From NCBI GenBank assembly GCA_902763885.1, contig CACWTU010000007.1, forward strand, positions 1 to 64,000: 64,000 bases of DNA, written 5' to 3'. Shown piece after piece: positions 27,401 to 36,973 of the stretch (the stretch's first letter is position 1; every line of letters starts with the position of its first letter). The translations under genes and the position numbers were made by a program. The notes under the pieces were generated by a model, which was not told the DNA's origin, made no database searches, and worked only from the letters and a program-made list of their open reading frames with translations. This stretch comes from an uncultured Bacteroidales bacterium (GTDB taxonomy: Bacteria > Bacteroidota > Bacteroidia > Bacteroidales > Bacteroidaceae).

Positions 27401-30400
27401 CTCGGCGTATGACTCTTTTTCAAACAGCTCCCAGCCGCTACCCAATATCTCATAAGCACCCGGCGATACGGTAGGCGTATTCAGAGTCAGGCTTGAACCC
27501 GGCAGTATGGTTGCAGGCTTGGTTATATCGTCAATGGTAGGAATGCCACTCTTGAACTGGATGTGTATGTTGACCACATGACGCTCACTCATGGCTGTGA
27601 TGTTGGAGCCTGATTCATTGCTCTCCTCATAGTCATACTGGTAAACCACCGTTATGATACGCTCACTTGAAAGGTCGCGGATATCAGAGTTGCGGCTTAC
27701 GTAGAGTGTACTGTACTCCTTAGGTGCAATGCCATGGATGGTGAATCCAAGCTGCAGGTTGGTGAGGTCGCCATATGTTGACTTGTTTATTACGAATCCC
27801 TTAGGCACCTCGTTACCGTTAGTTATCTGATCACCAACAGTAATTTCAACATTCTCTTTTGCTGAATTCACTCCGGTTGATGTAATGGCAGCAGTAACGG
27901 TCTTGCCAACATTTCCATTATAAACAATATCTCCGTTCTTGCCAATGGTGTATGGCTCACGGCAATAATAGTATGGCTCAGTGGGTTTGGTGTTGCCGAA
28001 ATCAAATACGGTAACCTTACCCTGGTCTTCAGTCTTAAGCTTATTGTAATCATCACCCGATATGGCCTGTCCTACAGCAAACGGAGCGTCGCGGTCCACA
28101 AACGCAGTGTTGACAATGTAGGCTTTGTAACCGTCAGTTTCGTTTCCTTCTGATACGTTGAAACGTGAATAGTGACGTTTCTCATTAGGAATGGCCTCAT
28201 ACTGCTGCGGTGTCAACTCATCATCTGGCTTGATGGTTACAGTTGTTGATCCATAGGAATATTCCACCTTCTCTAGCGTTGTCTCTGCTCCGGATTCATT
28301 GGTATAACTGCCGGTGAATGTGGCGGTATAATCAAGTGATATGGGCAGTGAGTATCCGGCAGGATTGGTTCTGGCCTCAGTGTCAGTTATGAACCCGGCG
28401 CCGTCATATTGATACTTCTCACCTGAAGCACGTGAGTAGTTGGGATCAATAAGCAGATCCAGAGCGTCATAGTTGAATTGGAATTTGCTGCGGTCACTCT
28501 CTGACATGGCGCTCCATGCATTCAGGGCACGGTAGTTCTTGGTGGTTACGTAGTAGTCACCGCCATAAAGGCCCTCCTTGGTGCAGTACCATGCGGGAAC
28601 TACATAGCTTTCAATGTCATTCCTCAATGACAGGAGTGACTTGAGCAGGTTGGTTTTGTCCTCACCCAGCGCAGTCTCCTCGGCGGGTGTCAGTTCATGA
28701 CCCTCCTTGATCTGGGCCTTCCTTTCAGTGGTAAAGCTTGTGCCATTAAGAATGCCGTCAATATCCGTGTTGACACCAGTAATATAACCGCTCTTCTCAG
28801 CATCGGTTATGAGTGAGTTGGCCAGTATGTACTGTGAGTTTGATATCTTGATAGTGTTTTTGCATATATTGGCCAGAGCTACATTGTCGGCAAGTTTGGT
28901 AGTCCATTCATTATCACTGTATTCAGACTTAGCCAGCTTGGCTCTCTCATTAAGATGCATCTCCTTTGTCTGACCGGGATTTTCAGGGTCATTCATGAAG
29001 GCGTCAACCGCGGCAGTGGTAATGTATGCACGCTCAAATGTTGCCTGGTTTGCAGGAGCTGATGTTGACTGGAGTGCTGTACGGTATGTTGTTTCAATGC
29101 CGTTATCAATTATGTCTGACAGCTGGTAAGAGCGCTGACCGTAAATACCGTTGGCAAGGGGCTTGTATGTGGGACCGTCAATATATCCGGCCTTGTCCTG
29201 GTCTGACAATTCTCCATACTCCTCAGTACTTTTCTTTGCGCCGTTGGCAATCAGCTCCGGTGAGTACCACTGATCCCACAATGCGGGATTGTTAACCTGA
29301 TAGGTAAGTATGTAACCGCCGTCGTGATCCATGTTGTTTGACAGGCGGAATATGTAGTCCTTGTCGGCAATGTTCTTATCTGCATCACGTATTACCTCAC
29401 CGTTTGCATCGGTATAAACATTAGTTGAAGCCAGACCGTTATAATCTGCCGGGAGCATTACGATTGAACCGGCCTTTTGCAGTGTGCCGCCGTTAATGCT
29501 TACTGCTACAGCGTTGGTGTAGGTCTCTTCTACAAACAGCTCTTGCTCAGATGTGCTGAGCAGATTCCAATCCCAGTAGTTTATAGGATCGTTCAGATAG
29601 TAGGTCTTCTCATTGATAATCAGCTTCTGGTCAGGATTAAGCTTGGTCTTTGATGAACCTGTGCTGGAGTAGTATACATAGCGGTTCTTCTCAACATCAA
29701 GCAGCTTCATCTCACCGTGTGATGCTGCGGTAAGTGTAAGCGGCAGGTCAACCTTCTCACTATATGCATTGCTTGAACCTGTGTATGCTGAGATGTACTG
29801 GTCATATATATAAACCTGACCCTTGATGAACCAGTAGTGGGCAGGTACACCGTTCGTACTCAGATAGCGTCCGCCAATATTGTAGCAATCATCAATGATG
29901 GTCTGTGTGCTGTGTACAAAGTTACCTGATGTCTGCCATCCGTGTCTGTCGGCATCGGCCTTTGCATAGGTGAACATCTTGTTTGATACGGCGTCATTGT
30001 TGAGTGATGAGAGCGTAATCTGCTTGTTGCTAGCATCCTTGGTGCGTACACCATGCTCATTACGTGCATATACGAATCCACCGCCTATACCGGTAGCCAC
30101 GTTGATAAGGTCAAGCTCAACCACACCGGTAATAAGACCCCAGTCTTTCTGCTCAAACTCGGTTCCGGTACTCTTCTCGGTAACAAGCTCCAGATATACG
30201 CCCGATGCCAGAGCCACCTGGTTGTGACTGTTACCGTTGTTACGGGTGTTATCCCTATAGTGTGCCTGTTTCCAGTTGTGGTATGTGGCGTTTTCAGTTC
30301 CGTAATTGTAAGTTTGGGTTGTTTCTCCAACCTTCATAGTAATAGGTTTACGGTAGGTCTCGTAATCCTTATTGTCACTTACCCTGACAGCCTCGTTAAA

Positions 30401-33400
30401 GTCAACGTCACTGGTAAGGGCGCCTAAGTAGTTCACAACACTGTAAATGCCAAAGTAGTTGCCGTGCATGTGGGCGTTCTCGTCTTTATACTCTCCTGCA
30501 TGGTCTCCGCTTTCATATTTTTCATGATCGGCATCACGGACAGAGAGTTTCTTGTTAAGTGAAACCTCACGTACACGGTTGATGGTGTAGTTGGTGTAAT
30601 CCACGGTCTCAGGCACACGGTCCTGAGCACCCTGCATCACCATACGACTACCAAACACACCGCAGAAATCAGCTCTCTGGATGGTGTTCATGATACGACC
30701 TGCATAACGTGAGCATACACCGTTCTCCACCCAATAGGTACTGCTGGGCTCCCATTTACCTTTTTCAGAATTATAAGTCATGATGGGAGTATTGCCGTCC
30801 ATTACGGATTCATAGTTTTCACCATTCTGCTTAACGAACAGGGCTACAAGCTGATCGGCTGTAATGGTAGATGCCTTGCGGTCCACGTCTTCTTTCCTAT
30901 ACTGGGTACCTTCCTTGTCAACACAATCCTTTACGCACTTGTAACGGATCTCATAATAGGCCTGCTCACGTGGAGCCAGCTTGGTGTTGAGGATGTCAAT
31001 GGTAATTTCAGGATCAATGTTGAAGTAGTCAGTACCGTAGTTGGTGATGTTGATCTCACGGTATCCGTCCACAAAGGTCAGGTTACCGTCACCGTACAGG
31101 CCACCTGTGTGACCGGTGCCAATTGTAATCAGGTCACGGTGATATACATCGTTGATTGATGCGGTGGCATTACCGAACACGGTGGTGGCGTTTACATTCA
31201 GAGATCCGCCCGATGCCGTATTACCGCCTGCAAATACAGCATTGTGGATCTTGATGCCACGCTCTGTAACCTTGTCCTGAAGTGTAGTGCCGGCATCAAC
31301 CTTATCCCAGTCACCCTGCCATACCCACTGGGTGGTATTTTCTACGTTAACCTTCTGTTTCTTAGGCAAAGTGTTCAGGTAATCGGTGGGTATGTAATCA
31401 CCTTCGTGATATGTCTTGCTGTCATATAGGATGCCGTTTTCTCCGGCTGCAGCCGTAACCTGGAGCCATGGCTCAATGAGCACGTGGCAATCCTCAGTCA
31501 TAACCTTGTCTGCGGTGGGATGGTCTGTATTGTCAACAAAGTCGGTGCCGTTATACTCGTAGTAATAACCCTCTTCGTGGTCATCAAAGCGCTTGCTGCC
31601 ATCAGGCTTCTTGCCAATATGTAGTTTGCCGTTCTGCATATATGCACTATAGACAAGACCCTCATCACCGCCGCCGAATACGTTACCGTGTCCCAGAGCC
31701 ACGCCCTTCTCAGTACCTATCTCACCGCCGTAGATGTTGACATCGGTCTGTCCGAATACATAACCTTTGGAGCTCAGGTCCATGGTGGCTTCCTCACCCT
31801 CAGTCATCCAACCTTCACCTCTCCAGTTGTCATAGCCACGTCCACCGCCGAATACGCTGCGCAGCACATTGCCGTTATACATCTCGATATGGGTACGGCC
31901 AGCCTTGAATATCTTGGCATCCTGGTTTTCGATGTATTTTGAGGCACTCGGGAGTGATAGTGCTTTAGCCTGTGCAGTCTGTGCAGTCAGTAATGTACCA
32001 CGTCCTACTGGTGCAATCTCACCACCGCCGAACAGGTCACCTCGGATGGTGCCGCCGAACATCTTGATATAGGTGTTATCTACGTAGCTGTTACCAACGT
32101 AACCGCCACCGAATGCGTTACCTCCATGTTCCTCAAGGTCATTGGTTTCAGTATCGGTAAGCTCGGGGTCATATTCACCTGTGGTGCTGTTGTAGCGGTA
32201 TCCTATCCAACCGTTGTTGATGGTCAGGTATGCAGTTCCATATATGGCACCGCCCTCGCCGCCGCCATATACGTTACGGGTGATTGACGGAATTCCGCTG
32301 GTGTATGTCTGGCCTGTGGCAGGCTTATCACCTATAACTACATGGGTCTCACCAAGGATATCAGTGTAATTACCCTGATTATCTGTAAAGTCGGGGGTGT
32401 ATTTGTAGATAACCTCTCCGTCCTTATTGTAAATCTCATCACCCTTAATGTAATTGGCATAACCTACGCTACCACGCCAACCGCCACCATAGACGTTACG
32501 TACGGTTCCGCCCTTGATATAGACATTTGCACTGGCGGTAAAATCTCCGGAGTTATGAAGATCCAGAACAGCTCCGCTGGTACCGGCTGCATAGATATCC
32601 TTTTTTACAGTTCCACCCAACAGTGCGATGTAGGTAGTGCCGGATACTACAGCATCCTCACCGTAACCGCCACCGTAGGCGTAGTTGGTTACGGTTGCTC
32701 CTTCATTGATTATGACGTTGGTGTTATAGCGGTATGTGGGGCTGGTGCGGTCATCCATCTCGGCCACTCTTATCAACGGGTTGTCTTCGTTGTTGAGACT
32801 GGTTGCAGGATGGGTTGTAAGGCCTTCAATTTCATCAGGGTCATATCCGTTGTCGCTCAGTTTCCATGCATCCTCCCAATAAGCATCCCAGTCATCATTG
32901 CTCATATTTGCCGGCTTTGAACCGTATTTGAGATCAGTGTCAGTGGTGGTCATACGGGTAATGGTGGTCTCGTTGTTTATTACCGTACCCTTTTGGCCGC
33001 CGCCATATACCTCATAAACTATTGCTCCGTCCTCAAGGTTGACAAGAGTGTAGTTGGCCCATGTCTCAGGTCCAAGGCCTGCTCCATATACTGTGCCGTT
33101 ACCGTCAAGATAATTGTAAGTACCATTGTCGTCGTCCCATCCCCAGCGTTTCTGCTTTACATCAGCGCTGATATTGACGTTTGCAAATACGGTGCGACGC
33201 TTGCTGTTATTGCCTCCGTATATGATTCCTTTTAGGACTGGATTGATTTTCGAGTTGGATAACATCAGGGCGTCGCTACTGCGGTAGTTGACATGTGACT
33301 CATATACATCGCACGGGCTTAAGACATTGGTACCGTAACCGCCACCGAATATACTGCCTATGTTGATTGTAGAGCCTTGCGGCACATTGACAACTGTACG

Positions 33401-36400
33401 ACGTGTCACACCTTGATTATAGCTGGCACCGTATGCTGCACCTACCTGTCCGCGCATCAGGTCAATGATGGCCGATGCATTGTCAAGATTAAAGTTGTTT
33501 TCTACGGTCTGAGTATATGTGTATTTCATACCCAGTCCGTTGTAACTACCAGCGCCGAATATCTCAGTGGTACGGAAATTCTCCATATCCTGTGGTATGT
33601 CAATGAGCACGTAACTGCGATCCTGTGTCTTGTCACCGTTACGGTAGTTGGGGTATCCGGTACTACCACCGAATATACCGGTTATACTGTTGTTGGGGTG
33701 ATTCTCAGGACGGATATTAACGAATGTGCTTGCCAGAGTAGGCATTTCCACAACGCCATATGTCTCAGTGTCAGAATAGTCATAGAAGCCGTAACAACCA
33801 CCGAATATTGTGTCAACGCGTCCCTGCAGATACTCCACGTATGCGTTGGATGTCAGGACATCGGCGTTCTGGGTTGTTGAATTGTAACCGTGAACCTTGG
33901 GCTTGGCAAAGCTGCTCACGCGATCTGCATAATTCTTGGTGCCCTCAATAGTGCCGCCAAAGTCATTACCGCCGTAAACGATATCACGTATCCATGGGAA
34001 TCCCAGTACATACTCTCCTGCATTGTTCTTGTCTGGTTGACGTCCGATATACACCTCAGTATGTCCGTAAATCTTGGCGTCGCTGGCGCCGCCGAATGCA
34101 TCATAAATGCGTCCGTTACCCAGATTGACTATCGCATTGCCACAGACATCACCCTCATTACCGGCACCGTAGATGTACTCCAACTCAGGTATTGCGGGGC
34201 CATCATCCTCTTTGGAGTAACCGGCGTACTGTCCGTTCAGGTTAACGGTTGTGCTGTATGCCTGGTTGTAGGCGTACGTTTTCTGTGGTAATCCGGTCTC
34301 CAGGTTAATGCTGCCATTTACACCCTTGCCGATAACACCGGCGTGGCCGCCGCCAAATGCCTGGACGGCATAACCGTTGTTGACGTTGATAGTGGTGCTG
34401 CCCCATATCTCGGTGTTCTTACCATAACCGCCACCGAATACCGACATGGACACAAACATTACGTCAAATGCCTGCTCGTCAAGTATTACTCCTGAGTTGT
34501 AGTTTATATAGTTTTCCTCGTCGTCCTTGGCTATTATCGAATTCCCGTCCTCATCTTCATCGGCCTGGGCAAATACATTTTCTTTCTGAATCAGGCTGCT
34601 GTTGATGTTGATGACAACGTTACCGTTTACCAGACCGCTGTTGTAGCAACCTCCATAGACGTTACCGCCTTCAAGGCGACGGTTTGCATCGCTGGCAAGT
34701 GCATCCATTTCATACCATGAATGATCCTGGTAATCAATAGGGATGGTATTATCATTCTCGTCCAGTACATTCTTGATGGTATTCCATTCCAGGCCAGTTT
34801 TTGTGGCATTCCAGCGCTTAGGCTCAATAATGGGGCCATTAAAGTTGAGTACCAGGCGATCCTTGATCTTGCCGTTGTTATCGGTATATGAAGCCTGCTC
34901 GGCTTCCGAACCTAAGATACCGCCTTCGTAGTAGGCATTGTATTGGGTTTGGGGTACGTTGGCATTGTTACATCCACCCACAAACTTGTTGAATATCACA
35001 AACTGGGCATCCATATCCATGGTGTTGGTGCCCGGGTACATCATACTACCTACGTTACCGCCGCAATAGAATGAACCAAAGTACGCTGTGTATGGATAGT
35101 AGGTGTAATTGCTGTTTTGCGGACTGTCAAATGTCACGGTGGGAATGTATTTCATTGCCATACCATTCATGTATTGGGCAAATGTGCTTGGGTCTTTCAG
35201 GTCAAGAGAACTGAAGTCTATTGCATCGTCTTTAGTAGATACCTTGCCATTGTCCGGATCAACACTGCCGGCGTAGATCTTAAGCAAATCTTCCTTGATC
35301 ATGTTCTCACCGTTGTTGCCCATGAATACCTTATCGGCATAAACGTATGAGCCGACCTTGAGCTCAATCAACGGATCACCGCTTGCAGCCTTGCCTTCAG
35401 GCCTGTCAAGTGTGGCGCTGTTACCTCCGCAATATACTGAACCGCCAATGATGGTGGGTTTATCGGCAGTACCTGTCAAGTGGATGGAAACCTGCTCGGC
35501 ATCCGGACGGTAATCACTCAAAGCCTGGATTGAAGTCTTGCCGGTAGGAATAGGATAGTGCAGGTCACCGTAAATATCATGGCCAATAAGAGCCGGATTG
35601 TCAGTGTAGGGGTATGATCCGTTACCTCCGCCATATACACTGCCTCTGATGCTTGTGTTGATGCCAACGGCATTGCCGCCGTATACCTGACCGGTTACGT
35701 CGTTTCCGCCATAAACGTTGTTTATGTCACCGCCTTTGACAAGCACACGGGCTGAGAGTCCTACGGGGAAGTTGTATGGATCGTTTGTGAGCTGGATGAT
35801 ATCAACATCCACTACATTTCCATCCTTGATTACGTGGGTGCCGTCACTGTTGAACTGGAGCGGGCGGACATTGGCCATACGGCAACCTCCATAGACGTTG
35901 TCTATTACGAGTTCCTTTTTTGGGTCTATAACCAGCAACAGGCCTTCAGAATTGGTCATTATACCCTGGTTGCCGCCACTGTACAGGTTACGTATCTTGC
36001 CCTCCTCAAGATGCCATTCAGGGCGAATGTACATTTCAGCCTTGTTGTTGCCTCCAAACATACGTCCTACCTGGAACTCGTCACTGCTGGGGCTTGAGTA
36101 TCCGGTGTTGATGCCCATCTTGTTTTTGAAACGTTCAAATGTGAGCAATTCACCTAATGGCGTGTCATCAACCTCATCATGAGTCTTTTTTATTGTTTTG
36201 ATTATAGGATCGTTCAAAAGCCTGGTGTCTAAAATGCTGTTTACCACTGCGCTGGGGTTTTCATAGCAGATCATGTTCTGCTTGCGTACCGTAGCATTAT
36301 TGCCGCCGCCGTAGGCATACACTATTGATCCTCCGTGAATGTCAAGGTATGTCCTGTCAATTTCAGGGCTGGACTTGCCGTAGTAAGGGCTTGTGGTTGT

Positions 36401-36967
36401 GCTGTAGTCATAATCACCGTTTCCGCCGCCAAACAACTGGCCTATATATATGGGCCTTTTGCTCTTTCCGGTTTGGCTGTCTGTTCCACCGTCAGAGATA
36501 TGCAGGAATACGTTCCATGAGGCGTCAACATTGTCTTCTTCAGCATCACTGAATATTCCGTTCTCTGCTGTCAAGGCATTGAACTTGTCCTGCTCATTCA
36601 CGGCTGCCATTGAGCCTATGGAGCCTGAGATGTCATTTCCTCCATAGACGTAGTCAATAAGGATGTAGTTCTGTACCAGCTCCTTTCCTTCTGAAGCCTG
36701 GGCTGCTCCATCGATGTGAATTATTGTGCTGCCACCTATGTTTGCCATACGGGCTCCGCCAAATAGACTGCCCTCAACATCACCTGAGATTACGTGAACC
36801 TCAGTGCTGCCGCCCACAGGGGCCAAATCGCCACCGCCATATACGTTTCCACCTATAACCAACTGTGCCTGCGCGTGTATGGAAACGCCCAGAATCAGGA
36901 TAAGCAGCATACCCCACGACTTAAGGCCGAAGAGTGCGGATTTGTATATATGGCTGAATATCTTCAT
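24473..36967 (-). CDS. Giant exported YGGG-repeat protein (4164 aa) with type IX-like C-terminal domain
   Basis: The function is unknown; it is a relative of the downstream 7949-residue protein. The N-terminus has a hydrophobic signal segment ending HAQAQ, followed at once by NVYGGGDLAPVGG. Residues about 38-1920 are an array of YGGG/FGGG units predicted to form a beta-solenoid. Residues about 1920-4090 are largely non-repetitive, with many Tyr and Asn, a GLUG-like stretch near 3325 (FSGTLHGDGYTIKGL) and a helical stretch near 2660-2780. The last ~75 residues contain VTVTTVGGRSLG and end GIYIVNKQKVAVTK, which matches the pattern of Bacteroidetes type IX secretion sorting domains. Export to the cell surface by that pathway is therefore likely but inferred. 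The gene starts 6 nt after a fimbrillin-like gene and is 16 nt ahead of the other giant, so the three are almost certainly co-transcribed. Confidence 0.85.
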   Translation of the reverse strand: MKIFSHIYKSALFGLKSWGMLLILILGVSIHAQAQLVIGGNVYGGGDLAPVGGSTEVHVISGDVEGSLFGGARMANIGGSTIIHIDGAAQASEGKELVQNYILIDYVYGGNDISGSIGSMAAVNEQDKFNALTAENGIFSDAEEDNVDASWNVFLHISDGGTDSQTGKSKRPIYIGQLFGGGNGDYDYSTTTSPYYGKSSPEIDRTYLDIHGGSIVYAYGGGNNATVRKQNMICYENPSAVVNSILDTRLLNDPIIKTIKKTHDEVDDTPLGELLTFERFKNKMGINTGYSSPSSDEFQVGRMFGGNNKAEMYIRPEWHLEEGKIRNLYSGGNQGIMTNSEGLLLVIDPKKELVIDNVYGGCRMANVRPLQFNSDGTHVIKDGNVVDVDIIQLTNDPYNFPVGLSARVLVKGGDINNVYGGNDVTGQVYGGNAVGINTSIRGSVYGGGNGSYPYTDNPALIGHDIYGDLHYPIPTGKTSIQALSDYRPDAEQVSIHLTGTADKPTIIGGSVYCGGNSATLDRPEGKAASGDPLIELKVGSYVYADKVFMGNNGENMIKEDLLKIYAGSVDPDNGKVSTKDDAIDFSSLDLKDPSTFAQYMNGMAMKYIPTVTFDSPQNSNYTYYPYTAYFGSFYCGGNVGSMMYPGTNTMDMDAQFVIFNKFVGGCNNANVPQTQYNAYYEGGILGSEAEQASYTDNNGKIKDRLVLNFNGPIIEPKRWNATKTGLEWNTIKNVLDENDNTIPIDYQDHSWYEMDALASDANRRLEGGNVYGGCYNSGLVNGNVVININSSLIQKENVFAQADEDEDGNSIIAKDDEENYINYNSGVILDEQAFDVMFVSMSVFGGGYGKNTEIWGSTTINVNNGYAVQAFGGGHAGVIGKGVNGSINLETGLPQKTYAYNQAYSTTVNLNGQYAGYSKEDDGPAIPELEYIYGAGNEGDVCGNAIVNLGNGRIYDAFGGASDAKIYGHTEVYIGRQPDKNNAGEYVLGFPWIRDIVYGGNDFGGTIEGTKNYADRVSSFAKPKVHGYNSTTQNADVLTSNAYVEYLQGRVDTIFGGCYGFYDYSDTETYGVVEMPTLASTFVNIRPENHPNNSITGIFGGSTGYPNYRNGDKTQDRSYVLIDIPQDMENFRTTEIFGAGSYNGLGMKYTYTQTVENNFNLDNASAIIDLMRGQVGAAYGASYNQGVTRRTVVNVPQGSTINIGSIFGGGYGTNVLSPCDVYESHVNYRSSDALMLSNSKINPVLKGIIYGGNNSKRRTVFANVNISADVKQKRWGWDDDNGTYNYLDGNGTVYGAGLGPETWANYTLVNLEDGAIVYEVYGGGQKGTVINNETTITRMTTTDTDLKYGSKPANMSNDDWDAYWEDAWKLSDNGYDPDEIEGLTTHPATSLNNEDNPLIRVAEMDDRTSPTYRYNTNVIINEGATVTNYAYGGGYGEDAVVSGTTYIALLGGTVKKDIYAAGTSGAVLDLHNSGDFTASANVYIKGGTVRNVYGGGWRGSVGYANYIKGDEIYNKDGEVIYKYTPDFTDNQGNYTDILGETHVVIGDKPATGQTYTSGIPSITRNVYGGGEGGAIYGTAYLTINNGWIGYRYNSTTGEYDPELTDTETNDLEEHGGNAFGGGYVGNSYVDNTYIKMFGGTIRGDLFGGGEIAPVGRGTLLTAQTAQAKALSLPSASKYIENQDAKIFKAGRTHIEMYNGNVLRSVFGGGRGYDNWRGEGWMTEGEEATMDLSSKGYVFGQTDVNIYGGEIGTEKGVALGHGNVFGGGDEGLVYSAYMQNGKLHIGKKPDGSKRFDDHEEGYYYEYNGTDFVDNTDHPTADKVMTEDCHVLIEPWLQVTAAAGENGILYDSKTYHEGDYIPTDYLNTLPKKQKVNVENTTQWVWQGDWDKVDAGTTLQDKVTERGIKIHNAVFAGGNTASGGSLNVNATTVFGNATASINDVYHRDLITIGTGHTGGLYGDGNLTFVDGYREINITNYGTDYFNIDPEITIDILNTKLAPREQAYYEIRYKCVKDCVDKEGTQYRKEDVDRKASTITADQLVALFVKQNGENYESVMDGNTPIMTYNSEKGKWEPSSTYWVENGVCSRYAGRIMNTIQRADFCGVFGSRMVMQGAQDRVPETVDYTNYTINRVREVSLNKKLSVRDADHEKYESGDHAGEYKDENAHMHGNYFGIYSVVNYLGALTSDVDFNEAVRVSDNKDYETYRKPITMKVGETTQTYNYGTENATYHNWKQAHYRDNTRNNGNSHNQVALASGVYLELVTEKSTGTEFEQKDWGLITGVVELDLINVATGIGGGFVYARNEHGVRTKDASNKQITLSSLNNDAVSNKMFTYAKADADRHGWQTSGNFVHSTQTIIDDCYNIGGRYLSTNGVPAHYWFIKGQVYIYDQYISAYTGSSNAYSEKVDLPLTLTAASHGEMKLLDVEKNRYVYYSSTGSSKTKLNPDQKLIINEKTYYLNDPINYWDWNLLSTSEQELFVEETYTNAVAVSINGGTLQKAGSIVMLPADYNGLASTNVYTDANGEVIRDADKNIADKDYIFRLSNNMDHDGGYILTYQVNNPALWDQWYSPELIANGAKKSTEEYGELSDQDKAGYIDGPTYKPLANGIYGQRSYQLSDIIDNGIETTYRTALQSTSAPANQATFERAYITTAAVDAFMNDPENPGQTKEMHLNERAKLAKSEYSDNEWTTKLADNVALANICKNTIKISNSQYILANSLITDAEKSGYITGVNTDIDGILNGTSFTTERKAQIKEGHELTPAEETALGEDKTNLLKSLLSLRNDIESYVVPAWYCTKEGLYGGDYYVTTKNYRALNAWSAMSESDRSKFQFNYDALDLLIDPNYSRASGEKYQYDGAGFITDTEARTNPAGYSLPISLDYTATFTGSYTNESGAETTLEKVEYSYGSTTVTIKPDDELTPQQYEAIPNEKRHYSRFNVSEGNETDGYKAYIVNTAFVDRDAPFAVGQAISGDDYNKLKTEDQGKVTVFDFGNTKPTEPYYYCREPYTIGKNGDIVYNGNVGKTVTAAITSTGVNSAKENVEITVGDQITNGNEVPKGFVINKSTYGDLTNLQLGFTIHGIAPKEYSTLYVSRNSDIRDLSSERIITVVYQYDYEESNESGSNITAMSERHVVNIHIQFKSGIPTIDDITKPATILPGSSLTLNTPTVSPGAYEILGSGWELFEKESYAELHTNGKEYVPMNDELFWYQDGYYLAYYAKTYLGKTYSNHVPVSVANYHDLKKVMDDNVHHMYVDYDRSQLKRDSKIYINDYTGGKNGVELLKDFYDLSLENRTYDQEGQLQPIASGDLAGQYPMNSGVRGGNNIQFILRTDIDNTGSEWTPIGQGQSVCFSGTLHGDGYTIKGLTNSLFSNLCGNVYNLGVTGSFTGAGIAETGIGYVENSWISTTSDEAKTSLPIIGAPSRTTNNYDGGSLIQVVNSYYMEDYDDAYSGNATPKTGSYTKLIADREASDNYVDNGTPIRKDAQAFYNGEVAYNLNGFYLNKRYYDGNGQDNGLQYYYLTRNADGTVADNPSQAYYPTSYAVYPIIGESKYGYVENRYADGDYRYAAGIVPTWTDSRERTVTDANSASQLIYAPIWPTDYLYFGQTLTYGYELTNTHQDNPSRFNGSTNRVFRAPAYFGDSNMDIAHYNANAVLPATAKDNDDKVYPGMTAIDFTGYGDNLRTDGASQSRYFYPILDFDGLTGLRTDGQTQNLLAYSDATDDATTTVICNYFKEPDYFKYANTPESSYNTANEYNSIRQVADEDMVNIHGHHVVLTTVGNNTVYQAVNDQFLVDKQDFNAPISYNMGDDHVMWYQRAPEVFVQDAGTGWEGISLPFTVKTVTTSQKGWITHFYEGSNVGHEYWLRIPDKLDETDNSKVLFKSIPKVTDDEADAGIIGTDLAYNNYFLWDYYYNNKNNGNGKGHKDKNDDTYQTYYSPDNNITHANYPFGKAAQPYLIGFPGSRYYEFDMSGTFLATTAAANTPAKLDAQIITFVSAEGIGIEVSDIDYETVTTIQGYQFTPTYQAHSLDGQTTWLLDADGTKFQNKDDNTVTTVAFRPYFKASGNQASRRGGTRGSAKSSALYIGYIEDQMPLDDVVAARGLYIYGKDMSIWVESTLEIPATVTVTTVGGRSLGKFTIQPGTRIQIPVNNRGIYIVNKQKVAVTK

Positions 36968-36973
36968 TTTATC

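Noticed and set aside
32342-32920. Plus-strand hydrophobic open frame of 192 codons (and similar ones near 9.8, 15.8 and 22.5 kb)
   Set aside because: They mirror the YGGG repeats (GGG/TAT read as Tyr-Thr-Ala-Ile on the reverse strand), occur in one antisense phase and lack ribosome-binding context.
607-36967. CRISPR array or satellite DNA in the giant genes
   Set aside because: The repeats are coding, in frame, degenerate at nucleotide level and of variable spacing.
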